A stretch of 64,000 bases of DNA from Nodularia sp034931045 (lineage in GTDB: Bacteria > Cyanobacteriota > Cyanobacteriia > Cyanobacteriales > Nostocaceae). Below, one piece after another: positions 1-8,376 of this stretch. The stretch's first letter is position 1. Each line of letters starts with the position of its first letter. Below the pieces are notes generated by a model, which was not told where the DNA came from, made no database searches, and saw only the letters and a list, made by a program, of their open reading frames with translations. Where the stretch lies: assembly GCF_034931045.1 (NCBI RefSeq), contig NZ_JAYGHH010000027.1, positions 6,794-70,793 on the forward strand. The letters run 5' to 3'. A program made the translations under genes and the position numbers.

Positions 1-678
1 GAAATTCATCCAGTCAAATATTCCACACAGTCAACTCCAGCCGGTAAAGTTGGTTATATTCGCCTGAATCAGTTTAGCGCCAATGCCAGCCGGGAAATGC
101 AAAATGCTATTAGAGATTTAGAAAGACAACGGGTATCTGGATATATTCTAGATTTACGTGGTAATCCCGGTGGTTTACTCTTCTCTAGTGTGGAAATTGC
201 GCGAATGTGGCTGGATAGAGGCACAATTGTTTCCACTATTGACCGCCGGGGTGAACAAGAAAGGGAAGTGGCCAGGGGTCGGGCTTTGACGAATAAACCT
301 TTGGTGGTATTAGTTGATAAAGGATCAGCTAGTGCCAGTGAAATTCTTTCTGGAGCTTTGCAGGATAATAAACGTGCCGTGTTGGTTGGTTCTCAAACTT
401 TCGGTAAAGGTTTAGTGCAATCGGTGCGTCCTTTAGAAGATGGTTCAGGTTTAGCGGTAACAATTGCTAAATATCATACTCCCAGTGGTAAGGATATTAA
501 TAAGCATGGGGTTGCCCCTGATGTGACCGTAGACTTATCTGATGAACAGCGTGAAGAATTGTGGCTAAAGCAGCGTGAAAAACTGGCTACACTCGCAGAC
601 CCTCAATTTGCTAAAGCTGTGGAAGTTTTGGGTAAGGAAATTGCTGCTAAAAGTATAACGAGTTCAGATAAGAAATAG
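1..678 (+). CDS. C-terminal processing peptidase (S41 family), 3' part
   Basis: The reading frame is open from the first base, so the gene begins outside the window and only the last 225 residues are visible. They form the catalytic half of a carboxyl-terminal processing (tail-specific) serine peptidase. The stretch DKGSASASEILSGALQD carries the nucleophile serine, and GSQTFGKG carries the general-base lysine of the Ser-Lys dyad. These proteins are exported and trim C termini; in cyanobacteria one paralogue (CtpA) matures photosystem II D1, but the visible part does not decide which paralogue this is. The C terminus (DEQREELWLKQREKL...) is helical and charged. A stem-loop terminator follows 20 bp downstream. 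Family assignment is secure. Confidence 0.93.
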   Translation, partial: EIHPVKYSTQSTPAGKVGYIRLNQFSANASREMQNAIRDLERQRVSGYILDLRGNPGGLLFSSVEIARMWLDRGTIVSTIDRRGEQEREVARGRALTNKPLVVLVDKGSASASEILSGALQDNKRAVLVGSQTFGKGLVQSVRPLEDGSGLAVTIAKYHTPSGKDINKHGVAPDVTVDLSDEQREELWLKQREKLATLADPQFAKAVEVLGKEIAAKSITSSDKK

Positions 679-697
679 AAATATCATAAATTTTTTT

Positions 698-733
698 AGG
701 TGTGTTATGGCGTTTTGTCTAACTCACCTTTTT
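698..733 (+). terminator. Rho-independent terminator after the S41 peptidase
   Basis: A 10-bp stem (AGGTGTGTTA paired with TAACTCACCT, one mismatch) around a 12-nt loop, followed directly by TTTTT. It lies 20 bp after the peptidase stop codon. Confidence 0.72.
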
Positions 734-1086
734 GCTGTGGAGAATAAGAAATGGGAGTGGGGAAAATACAAGCTGCAAGTAAGGATGTATAAATCTTACG
801 GCGTTGCATAATTGGAACACCGAAAAATTTTAGATAATGGAGTAGTCATCCATTAATGAGATAAAAATAAAGGTTCTATCGTACTTGTTATGTTAAATTA
901 AGATTCTAGCAAAGGGAACAGAGAACAGGTATAAAAAAGAAATTTTTCCAAAACATTTAGGATAATCAGTTTGAATTCCTTGTATGGTCAGGATTCCGGC
1001 TTTTTTAAAGCAGAGTTAGCATACATAGATACTGAATAACCAAAATAAAACTGCCATGCTATTAACTTTTAAACATGACAGTAATA

Positions 1087-1250
1087 TAATTAGGGTTTGC
1101 TGAATAAAGATAAAACCCAGATAAATCGAAGGTTAGAGGCTGATCAACCCGAAAATAGGCGCAAGACTTCGCCGTGAGCGTCAGCTGAACGGTTTTTGAA
1201 GGGTGTACCATCAAAAGTGTGAATTTTGAGTTGAATAAATAACTGTTCCC
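1087..1250. repeat. dispersed repeat block with MITE-type end
   Basis: The stretch 679-1260 has no credible gene. At 1087-1107 it holds TAATTAGGGTTTGCTGAATA, the same end sequence as the MITE-like element at 62964. At 1191-1240 lies a 50-bp block that recurs inverted at 25803-25852 with 47 of 50 bases identical. Just after it comes an ACTGTTCCCTGT stretch related to the GGGAACA heptamer repeats. The block looks like decayed non-autonomous mobile DNA. Confidence 0.6.
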
Positions 1251-1260
1251 TGTACCCTAT

Positions 1261-1935
1261 TTAAGCTTTAGCTGTCTTTTTTCCTTTCAGCAGTGAAGTA
1301 GTGCCAACAGCACTGATAACTAAAACACCTAACATAGCATTAGGTTCTGGAATAGGAGTAATAGCGGTAACACTAACCGCATCTAGATATGTGCCAAAAC
1401 CGTCAGTTATTTCTAGCCTATTGTCAAAGCTGAGACGAGTAATAGCACTTGTAGCCAGTAGTTTATAAGTAAATATCTGCCATTGTGTATCGGCTAATCC
1501 TACACCACTAGCGGAAATAGGGTCGAGTAAAACATCTCCCCATCTAACACTGAGGATATTTTCAGGTATTCCAGGACGTGGTGAAGATGCGAATTGGAGT
1601 TTATAAGTTTGACCAATTACTGTTTGTAAATCTTGATAAATAAGAGGTTGACCAACAGCGTCTAATTCTGTAAATTGATTGCCATCAAATGGACTACCAG
1701 CTACGTTATTTTGAATCTCGATTCAACCGCCGGATGTACTACTAAATTCAACACTCCATCCAGGAATTGATGAGAAAAGTTCAAAAGTTCCTGTAGGAAT
1801 ATTTGGTTCTTCAAAACTTCCATTAGTAACAAGATTTACTGCTGCCGCAGGTTTAGCATTAAAAGTCAGAGGTAAAATACAAGAAACTAATGCTGTCCCT
1901 AGTATCGTGCAGATATTCTGATTCAATTTGAACAT
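1261..1935 (-). pseudogene. PEP-CTERM exported protein, interrupted by one in-frame TGA
   Basis: The minus strand encodes a 70-residue N-terminal part ending at a TGA at 1723-1725, and the same frame then continues for 153 more residues without a shift. The N terminus is a signal peptide (ILGTALVSCILPLTFNAKPAAA) followed by NLVTNGSFEEP and, after the stop, IEIQNNVAGSPFDGNQF. This is the galactose-binding-like fold of 'choice-of-anchor C'/DUF642-type proteins. The C terminus is a textbook PEP-CTERM sorting signal: IPEPNAMLG, a hydrophobic helix, then KGKKTAKA. The TGA follows SGG and could replace a single sense codon (GGA or TGG). It is either a fresh pseudogene, a sequencing error or, less likely, a readthrough. 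The function of the intact family is exopolysaccharide- or surface-associated but not precisely known. Confidence 0.8.
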
Positions 1936-2204
1936 TATTTTCTCTACCTAATTTTCAAGGACTTCTTATTCTTAAATTTGTCATACTTTTTACGAGCATA
2001 ATACCAGAACTTACGTAGTGCAATCTTTTTTTTAATACTTTACATAAAATTTTTATTAATTTCATGATTCCTACATATTGCATAAGTAAGTGGTTCAAAT
2101 TAAATTTAAAGTAGTTGAGCCTGAAAACCTCGCCCAGCTTAGAAACATCTTTAGTTTAATTGCATTTACTTGCTGAATAGCGGTATAAATTGAGGTAAGC
2201 ATGG

Positions 2205-2288
2205 ATGGAATGTGCGCGGTGTGGGTTGTCCCATAATTGTAAAAATGGAAGGGAAAGAGGTAAGCAGAATCACATTGGCTGCGACTAA
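2205..2288 (+). pseudogene. IS1-like transposase N-terminal remnant
   Basis: A 27-residue frame reads MECARCGLSHNCKNGRERGK and then QNHIGCD before a stop. The spacing of CxxC, SH, KNG and GKQNH is that of the zinc-finger N terminus of IS1-type transposases in cyanobacteria (CPxCGSxxxxKNGxxxxGKQNHxCxxC). The second cysteine pair and everything downstream are missing, so this is a dead fragment. The rest of 1936-2351 shows no gene; a minus-strand frame there overlaps the start of the next gene and looks accidental. Confidence 0.45.
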
Positions 2289-2351
2289 TCTCTTGCATTC
2301 TCCTGATTGCGGTAAAGTTGGAAATAATCGTGCATCTAGGAGGAAATATTT

Positions 2352-3359
2352 GTGAAAGCAGTTTTAATGACAGCAGCTGGTAGTCCTGAAGTTCTGCAAT
2401 TACAGGAAGTGCCAAAACCCACTTTACCTTTAGAAAATACTGGGCTTTTAGTCCGTTTAGTAGCAGCTGGCGTTAACCCCATTGATACAAAACTCCGTCA
2501 GCGAGGCACTTTTTACCCTGAACAAATGCCGGCGATTTTAGGCTGTGATGGTGCTGGAATTGTTGAGGCTGTGGGTGTTGGTGTTGAAAAATTTCGCGTA
2601 GGTGATGAGGTGTATTTTTGCTATGGTGGTTTGGGCGCACATCAGGGTAATTACTCAGAATATACTGTTGTTGATGAAAGGTATGTAGCCCGTAAACCTG
2701 CTTCAGTTTCTTTTGCAGAAGCAGCCGCAGCACCTCTGGTATTAATCACTGCCTGGGAAGCTTTGTATGAACGGGGGAGGTTAGCACCTGGGGAACGGGT
2801 TTTAATTCATGCGGGTGCTGGTGGTGTTGGTCATGTCGCGATTCAATTGGCGAAATTTAAAGGTGCTTCTGTCTGCACTACTGTGAGTTCTCAGAAAAAG
2901 GCTAATTTTGTCAAAGAACTTGGTGCTGATGAGGTGATTTTTTATCAAGACACAGATTTTGTGAATGCGGTGTTAAATTGGACTGGTGGTGAAGGTGTGG
3001 ATTTAGCTTTTGATACTGTTGGTGGCGAAACTTTTGACAAAACTTTTCCGGCTGTGCGGGTATATGGCGATATTGTGACGATTCTGGAACCAAAGGCTGA
3101 TACTGTTTGGAAGGCGGCTCGATTACGTAATCTCCGTATTGGGTTAGAATTAATGCTGACTCCGATGTTGCAAGGTTTGGAAGAAAGTTTGAAGCATCAT
3201 GGGGAAATTCTCGAACAGTGTGCTGTGTTGATGGATGAAGGGAAGTTGAAAGTTGAGGTTAGTCATCGGTTTCCTTTGGCGGAGGCGGTTCGGGCGCATC
3301 AAGTTTTGGAGTCTGGTGGGATGATTGGTAAGGTTGTGCTATTGATGAGTGATGAGTGA
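2352..3359 (+). CDS. zinc-independent MDR oxidoreductase (NADPH:quinone reductase type)
   Basis: A 335-residue medium-chain dehydrogenase/reductase. The N-terminal GroES-like domain (about 1-125) contains VAAGVNPIDTKLRQRG and ILGCDGAGIVEAVG. The Rossmann domain follows, with the nucleotide loop HAGAGGVGHVAIQLAK near residue 150. The catalytic-zinc ligands of alcohol dehydrogenases are absent, as expected for the zeta-crystallin/quinone-oxidoreductase subgroup, which reduces quinones or enones with NADPH in the cytosol. It starts at GTG, supported by AGGAGG 8 bp upstream. Its stop overlaps ATGA of the next open frame, but the next protein probably starts about 90 bp further on. The substrate cannot be read from the sequence. 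Confidence 0.85.
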   Translation: MKAVLMTAAGSPEVLQLQEVPKPTLPLENTGLLVRLVAAGVNPIDTKLRQRGTFYPEQMPAILGCDGAGIVEAVGVGVEKFRVGDEVYFCYGGLGAHQGNYSEYTVVDERYVARKPASVSFAEAAAAPLVLITAWEALYERGRLAPGERVLIHAGAGGVGHVAIQLAKFKGASVCTTVSSQKKANFVKELGADEVIFYQDTDFVNAVLNWTGGEGVDLAFDTVGGETFDKTFPAVRVYGDIVTILEPKADTVWKAARLRNLRIGLELMLTPMLQGLEESLKHHGEILEQCAVLMDEGKLKVEVSHRFPLAEAVRAHQVLESGGMIGKVVLLMSDE

Positions 3360-3373
3360 TTGAATTTTTTTTT

Positions 3374-3420
3374 AAACGCAAAGGGGCGCGGAGGTCAGCG
3401 CAAAGGGGCGCGGAGGTCAG
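3374..3420. repeat. direct repeat of a CGCAAAGG-type dispersed motif
   Basis: Two near-identical copies of GCAAAGGGGCGCGGAGGTCA (about 22-bp units) in tandem. Related CGCAGAGG/CTCTGCG motifs occur at 15543-15566 and 37317-37340. The motif lies between two genes and is translated only if the far-upstream start of the pentapeptide protein is used. Confidence 0.6.
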
Positions 3421-3448
3421 ATTTTGTTTGTCTCTGCGTTGGGTTGGT

Positions 3449-5632
3449 ATGTATGTCTGCGTTATATTGGCTTGGCTTTTCTTTTCTTTACCTGCTGGGG
3501 CTACCCAAACCCAGCCAGAACGCATTCCTTTAAGTCTGGAGTTGTTACAGGAACGTTTGCATACTCCGATAATTCGTGAGGGCAATTTGACTGTGGATTT
3601 ACGGGAGATGGTGATTGATTTACGACCGGAAAATACTGAGTTTAGAGATAATTTTTATCAGGTGCTGCGAAAGGAGTTACAAAGGTCTGGGACAAAGCCT
3701 TTGGGTTTAGATTTGAGTAATTCTCTGATTCAGGGGAATTTTGTGGGTAGTGATTTGGGTTTGAGAACTCCTCTTTACGCGCCGGTGATATCTGGTGAGG
3801 AGTTGGGAACTGTGTATGCTCCTCTTTTGACTAGTAGCGAACAGGAACAACTTGCACACTTGCGTTCTGTTTGTTTACAGTCTTTAGCTATGGCTTTACC
3901 TAATTCTAAGGACTGTCGCGCCCTTTTGGAAAGTCAGCCGAATAAATCTAGTGAAATTAATATTTTTCGTGGTTCTTTAATTCTGGTAAAAACTCGCTTC
4001 ACTGGGGAGGTACAGTTCCCGAATACTTTCTTTTTTCAGCCTGTGAATGCTAAAAATGCTATTTTTTTACAACCAACTAACTGGATGGAAACTCGATTTA
4101 GTCGTTCTGTGCGCTTCACTGGGGCTAGTTTTCGGGAATTGAGTAATTTTAAAACGAGTGTTTTTTTTGAGCAGGTTAATTTTGAGCAGGCGCAATTTCA
4201 GGACAAGGCTGATTTTCAAGATAGTACTTTTGAAGAGGCTACGAAATTTAATGAAGCTAGTTTTAAGCAATCAGCTAAATTTAATCGGGCGCAATGGCGA
4301 GGAAATATTGATTTTTCTAATGTCCACTTTACTGGTGCTGCACAATTTACGAAGGCAAATTTTCATCAGTATGTTTTTTTTACAGAGGCTATTTTTGATC
4401 AAACTGTAAATTTTCGAGAAACTATTTTTAATCAAGCTGTAAATTTACATGGTGCTAGTATTTTTAACCAAGCCGATTTTAGTGATGCGCGGTTTGCTAA
4501 AGCGGCTTTTTTAAATGTCCCTGGTTTAATTTTTAATTCTAACCAAGGGAAAATTTTAGGCAATCCCGGCGAAATTGGCAAGATGTTTCGTGTTCCGACT
4601 TCCCAAGGTAATCAAAATATTTTGCGAAATTTGGGGCAGAATTTTCGTCAACAGCAGCAAATAGCGGATGCTAATCAGTTGGAATATACAAAGCAAAAAC
4701 TACGATTGCGGGAATTAAGTCATCGTTTGATGGATAGGAATATTAATAGTGCAACTCGCAAAACTTTGATTAATGTGGGTTTGAGTGCAGCTCAAGCAGA
4801 TGCGATCGCACGTCGTCGGATGACAGAACCATTTCGCAATAGCAGTGAACTATTAAGTTTAGCAGATATCGATTTAGAAACATACAACCAACTGAGCGAT
4901 CGCTTGGTGATTGCTGAACCTCTTTCCCCTGGTGTCTGGTTATTACAAGCTGCAAGGTGGTTGGCTTTGAGTGTACTATTGTTGCTGAGTGGCTATGGTA
5001 CCAGTTTTTGGTTAGTGTTTGGCGTGGGCGGAGTAGCGATCGCTTATTTCGGCGGTTTATTTTGGCTTGTGGATCGCTATCGCCGTTTACATCCAGTAGC
5101 AATTATTCCTACATACAATGAAACTATGTGGATGTTCACTGGCTTCAGTATTTTAACCCTCTTGAGTTTATTAGCTATTTTTCGTAATTCTGAACAACCT
5201 TGGCTAACTCTCGTTTGTCTGTTAATAATTATTGTCCCCTTACCGATAACTTTATTAATCCGACTTTATCAACAAGGACGCTATCACGATTTAATGGATA
5301 TTTCTTATTTCACAGAAGACGGTACTTTCCGGCAATTACGCTTATTAATTGGGCGATTGCCAGTCATTCCAAGATATCAAATGTTTCGAGAAAGATATAT
5401 GCATTTGTTGTGGAATCGCCATTGGAACTGGCTGAATTACTACGATTTTAGTTTGAACAATTTAGTCAGGCTAGGATTTAACGATATTCGCCTGCGAGAT
5501 GAACATTTACCAGGTATTATCGCCACACTGGCTTGGTATCAATGGAGTTTGGGTATACTTTACATTACCCTAGTCTTATGGACTCTTTCTCGCACCATTC
5601 CCGGATTAAATTTATTAATTTATCTCAAGTAA
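3449..5632 (+). CDS. pentapeptide-repeat protein with helix-hairpin-helix and membrane domains
   Basis: A large envelope protein of about 727 residues from this start. The N terminus (MYVCVILAWLFFSLPAGATQ) is a signal peptide. About 70-200 is a mixed region, and 200-380 carries many A(N/D)F-type pentapeptide repeats (ADFQDSTFEEATKFNEASF...), which fold as a right-handed beta-helix. Near 450-500 the segment NINSATRKTLINVGLSAAQADAI and the following residues resemble the helix-hairpin-helix of ComEA. At least four hydrophobic helices follow (LSVLLLLSGYG..., MWMFTGFSILTLLSLLAIF, LVCLLIIIVPLPITLL, SLGILYITLVLW). The frame is open to an ATG at 3356, but 3374-3420 is a dispersed CGCAAAGGGGCGCGGAGG repeat, so 3449 is preferred. 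Function unknown; the domain order is unusual. Confidence 0.8.
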   Translation: MYVCVILAWLFFSLPAGATQTQPERIPLSLELLQERLHTPIIREGNLTVDLREMVIDLRPENTEFRDNFYQVLRKELQRSGTKPLGLDLSNSLIQGNFVGSDLGLRTPLYAPVISGEELGTVYAPLLTSSEQEQLAHLRSVCLQSLAMALPNSKDCRALLESQPNKSSEINIFRGSLILVKTRFTGEVQFPNTFFFQPVNAKNAIFLQPTNWMETRFSRSVRFTGASFRELSNFKTSVFFEQVNFEQAQFQDKADFQDSTFEEATKFNEASFKQSAKFNRAQWRGNIDFSNVHFTGAAQFTKANFHQYVFFTEAIFDQTVNFRETIFNQAVNLHGASIFNQADFSDARFAKAAFLNVPGLIFNSNQGKILGNPGEIGKMFRVPTSQGNQNILRNLGQNFRQQQQIADANQLEYTKQKLRLRELSHRLMDRNINSATRKTLINVGLSAAQADAIARRRMTEPFRNSSELLSLADIDLETYNQLSDRLVIAEPLSPGVWLLQAARWLALSVLLLLSGYGTSFWLVFGVGGVAIAYFGGLFWLVDRYRRLHPVAIIPTYNETMWMFTGFSILTLLSLLAIFRNSEQPWLTLVCLLIIIVPLPITLLIRLYQQGRYHDLMDISYFTEDGTFRQLRLLIGRLPVIPRYQMFRERYMHLLWNRHWNWLNYYDFSLNNLVRLGFNDIRLRDEHLPGIIATLAWYQWSLGILYITLVLWTLSRTIPGLNLLIYLK

Positions 5633-5770
5633 TGTGCAGCATCAAACTGAAATAAATTACTTCATCCATAGATATAAGATAAATCCCTTACTAGGGGTAG
5701 TGTTACGCAATCTGCGATGGGTGCAAAATTAACATTATAGTTTAGCTGTGTTTTACCCCAGAAAACATTT

Positions 5771-6172
5771 ATGATTGACCATATTGGGATTAACGTTAGT
5801 GACTTTGAGCATAGCAAAAATTTTTATGCCGTTGCCTTAGCTCCACTGGGATACGAGTTAGTCAAAGAGTATGATCACAGCACAACTGGGATTAAATATG
5901 CAGCTGGTTTTGGCAAAGATGGAAAAGCTGACTTTTGGATTGTTGATGGGGAAGTCAACATTCCACAAATTCACGTAGCTTTTACAGGTGAATCGTGCGA
6001 AAAGGTTAACGCTTTTTATACAAATGCGATTAATGTAGGTGGTAGAGATCATAGCCCACCAAGTTGGCGATCGCATTATTATTATTCCCACTACTATGGA
6101 GCGTTTGTTTTAGATCCAGATGGCCACAACATTGAAGCAGTATGTTATGGAATGTCATCATCAGTAATGTAA
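5771..6172 (+). CDS. VOC family protein (glyoxalase/bleomycin-resistance fold)
   Basis: A 133-residue single-module vicinal-oxygen-chelate protein. The N terminus MIDHIGINVSDFEHSKNFY contributes the first metal histidine. PQIHVAFTG supplies another histidine, and the C-terminal AFVLDPDGHNIEAVCYG is the classic end of the module, with glutamate as metal ligand. Members are metal-dependent lyases, dioxygenases or resistance proteins, and the exact reaction cannot be assigned. It stands alone between two intergenic regions, with no clear Shine-Dalgarno sequence. Confidence 0.85.
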   Translation: MIDHIGINVSDFEHSKNFYAVALAPLGYELVKEYDHSTTGIKYAAGFGKDGKADFWIVDGEVNIPQIHVAFTGESCEKVNAFYTNAINVGGRDHSPPSWRSHYYYSHYYGAFVLDPDGHNIEAVCYGMSSSVM

Positions 6173-6242
6173 AAATCAATGAATTGGCGGGAGCAATTGC
6201 AGCAGGTGTGATTCTGCTTGCTTCTTTTTCTTCTATCCAATT

Positions 6243-6416
6243 TTAAAATTTTTTGTTGCTTTTATCTGTTGTCAGGAGAAATTGACGCAGCTGTTCGATA
6301 ATCATTTCAGTCCCGATAGGTTCATTTAAACCGTTCCAAAGATCAATACCTCCGCCAAAAAAAGTATGAACAGAGAGGGCTGATGTTGTAGAGTTATAAT
6401 CTTCCAAAACAAAAAC
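6243..6416 (-). pseudogene. possible gene remnant (C-terminal 57 codons, no start)
   Basis: On the minus strand a frame without a start codon reads VFVLEDYNSTTSALSVHTFF and continues GGGIDLWNGLNEPIGTEMII EQLRQFL to a stop. The composition looks coding and the frame is bounded upstream by TGA. I do not recognise the family. The rest of 6173-6950 shows no gene; it is AT-rich and probably holds the promoter of the next gene. Confidence 0.3.
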
Positions 6417-6950
6417 TCAAAAGCCATACACAGCCGATGTTCGACATACTAGCACTGTTGGAGTGCCTACTACCAAAAATAGAAAGTGATAACGATGCGG
6501 CAATTGAATCAGATGATCATCGCTTTTGTTTAAATTGATTGAACTAATACAGCATGGAGTCAATAAACCGACTATTATGTGGAATAATTGATTTAATCCA
6601 TTTTATCCAACACTAGGCAAGAATATTGGCTTAAATCGGTTTGATGTGATTTTTACCTCATATTCCTTGATAAATTAGCATATTTAGTGTTTGATTTGAC
6701 TGAATTTTTAGAGAATATTTAGTAAATTTACGAATAGTATAGTGAGAATTACTTGTAGCTCAAAAACGCTACAGTTACTACAGAACATAGTTATTGCCCT
6801 TCAGAAAAAAAATTAGTGGACACTTTTGAGTGACTCACTACGTCACCTATCTTACTGTGTTAATTTTGCTTCGGTTTCTCGAATGCAAAAATTCGCTGTG
6901 CATGGAACAAACAACTAACGACCAACAAACAAACCCTTTAGTAAGCATAA

Positions 6951-8258
6951 ATGTTAGTAGATGATATGACTAGTAAATTTGATTACGCAAGAATATGGCA
7001 GGTGTGGAGCGCTAACAGATTATTCCAGACGATAAAATTACCTTTCATGATGCGATCGCTTCGCAGCACTAAAGCACACGCTACGCGATCGCTCAAGAGT
7101 TTCTTTCCAATTCTTGCCTTCATATCATTTATTACAGCACTGCTACTGAATAATTTTAGTCCCGTCATGGCACAGCTACCGCGTCAAGAGATTCGCGGAG
7201 TTTGGATTACCAACAATGATTTCAACATCCTCAGAGATCGTGCCAAAGTCCAATCAGCCATGACTCAATTACAAGAGCTAAACTTCAACACCATCTATCC
7301 CGTGGTGTGGAATTCTGGTTATGTGATGTATCCTAGTGCCGTGGCACAACGGGCAGGTATTCAACCTTTCGTCTTTCGGGGTTCAGATGGACATGATATT
7401 CTCGAAGACTTAATTACCCAAGCCCATCGTCGGGGACTGTTGGCAATTCCCTGGTTTGAATTTGGTTTCATGGCTCCCCCAACCTCAGAACTGGCGTTGG
7501 AACACCCACAGTGGTTGACACAAAAGCGGGATGGTAGCCAAACTTCCATTAGTGCAGCTGGTGAAGTTGTCTGGCTCAATCCCTTCCTTCCTGAAGTGCA
7601 GCAATTTATCACTAATCTCGTAGTGGAGACTGTGACTCAATATAATGTCGATGGCATTCAATTTGACGATCACATGAGTTTGCCCCACGAATTTGGTTAC
7701 GATCCCTACACCATTCGTTTGTACACCCAAGAAACCAAGAATCGTCCCCCCAATAATCCCAATGATCAGGCATGGGTAAAGTGGCGGGCAGATAAAATCA
7801 CAGCCTTTATGGTGCAACTCAACCAAGCTGTCAAAGCCAGAAAACCCAACGCGATTTTCTCGGTTGCCCCCAACTATTATGACTTTGCTTATAAGTTTCA
7901 ACTCCAAGACTGGCTGGCTTGGATGCGGCAAAACATTGTAGACGAGTTAATTGTGCAGATTTATCGCCCCGATTTGGAAAGCTTCGTGTCTAATATTTCC
8001 CGCAGAGAAATTCAAGAAGCCCAACAAATGATTCCCACGGGCATTGGTGTAATGACGGGTTTACGAAATCGACCTGTTTCTATCCAACAAATTAAGGCTC
8101 AGGTAAGGGCTGCCCAAGCACGGGGTTTAGGTGTCACCTTCTTTTACTACGAAACACTGTGGGACTCTGCCCCAGAACCTGCAAACAAAAGGATAGCGGG
8201 ATTTAAAAGTCTCTTCCCGGTTCCCGCGTTGCGTTCGGCCTTGCGGTCAGGGAACTAG
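6951..8258 (+). CDS. exported family-10-like glycosyl hydrolase (GHL10/DUF187)
   Basis: A 435-residue protein with a hydrophobic export segment (FFPILAFISFITALLLNNFSPVMAQ, about 47-72), then a TIM-barrel. Typical GHL10 landmarks are EIRGVWITNNDF, LNFNTIYPVVWNSGYVMYPS, GLLAIPWFEFGF, VVWLNPFLPEVQ, YNVDGIQFDDHMSLP and DELIVQIYRP. The acidic pair in GIQFDDH and the FEFGF glutamate are in the usual catalytic region. The protein is probably periplasmic and acts on a cell-wall or exopolysaccharide glycan. Codons 34-50 cross a HIP1-bounded sequence (GCGATCGCTTCGCAGC...), a repeat often inserted in Nostocales, so the true start may be one of the internal ATGs at 7047/7050. No neighbour shares an obvious pathway. 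Confidence 0.85.
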   Translation: MLVDDMTSKFDYARIWQVWSANRLFQTIKLPFMMRSLRSTKAHATRSLKSFFPILAFISFITALLLNNFSPVMAQLPRQEIRGVWITNNDFNILRDRAKVQSAMTQLQELNFNTIYPVVWNSGYVMYPSAVAQRAGIQPFVFRGSDGHDILEDLITQAHRRGLLAIPWFEFGFMAPPTSELALEHPQWLTQKRDGSQTSISAAGEVVWLNPFLPEVQQFITNLVVETVTQYNVDGIQFDDHMSLPHEFGYDPYTIRLYTQETKNRPPNNPNDQAWVKWRADKITAFMVQLNQAVKARKPNAIFSVAPNYYDFAYKFQLQDWLAWMRQNIVDELIVQIYRPDLESFVSNISRREIQEAQQMIPTGIGVMTGLRNRPVSIQQIKAQVRAAQARGLGVTFFYYETLWDSAPEPANKRIAGFKSLFPVPALRSALRSGN

Positions 8259-8299
8259 GTAATGAGTGCTGAGTCGGGAAAGTTATGAGTACGTTTCTT

Positions 8300-8376
8300 G
8301 CCCCCTGCCCCCTGCACCCTGCCCCCGCACCCTGCCCCCTGCCCCCTGCACCCCCGCACCCTGCACCCTGCCTCTT
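8300..8376. repeat. CCCTGCC/CCCTGCA heptamer tandem repeats
   Basis: About ten head-to-tail, slightly varied units of CCCTGCC or CCCTGCA lie between two convergent genes. This is the short tandemly repeated repetitive sequence type of heterocystous cyanobacteria. Related runs occur at 19268-19300 and 49540-49570 on the other strand. Confidence 0.75.

Noticed and set aside
2095..2415. Minus-strand 106-residue open frame
   Set aside because: Overlaps the well-supported start and ribosome site of the oxidoreductase gene and an IS1-like remnant on the + strand; composition is not protein-like.
7485..7931. Minus-strand 148-residue frame inside the glycosyl hydrolase
   Set aside because: Antisense shadow; no ribosome site and no recognisable family.
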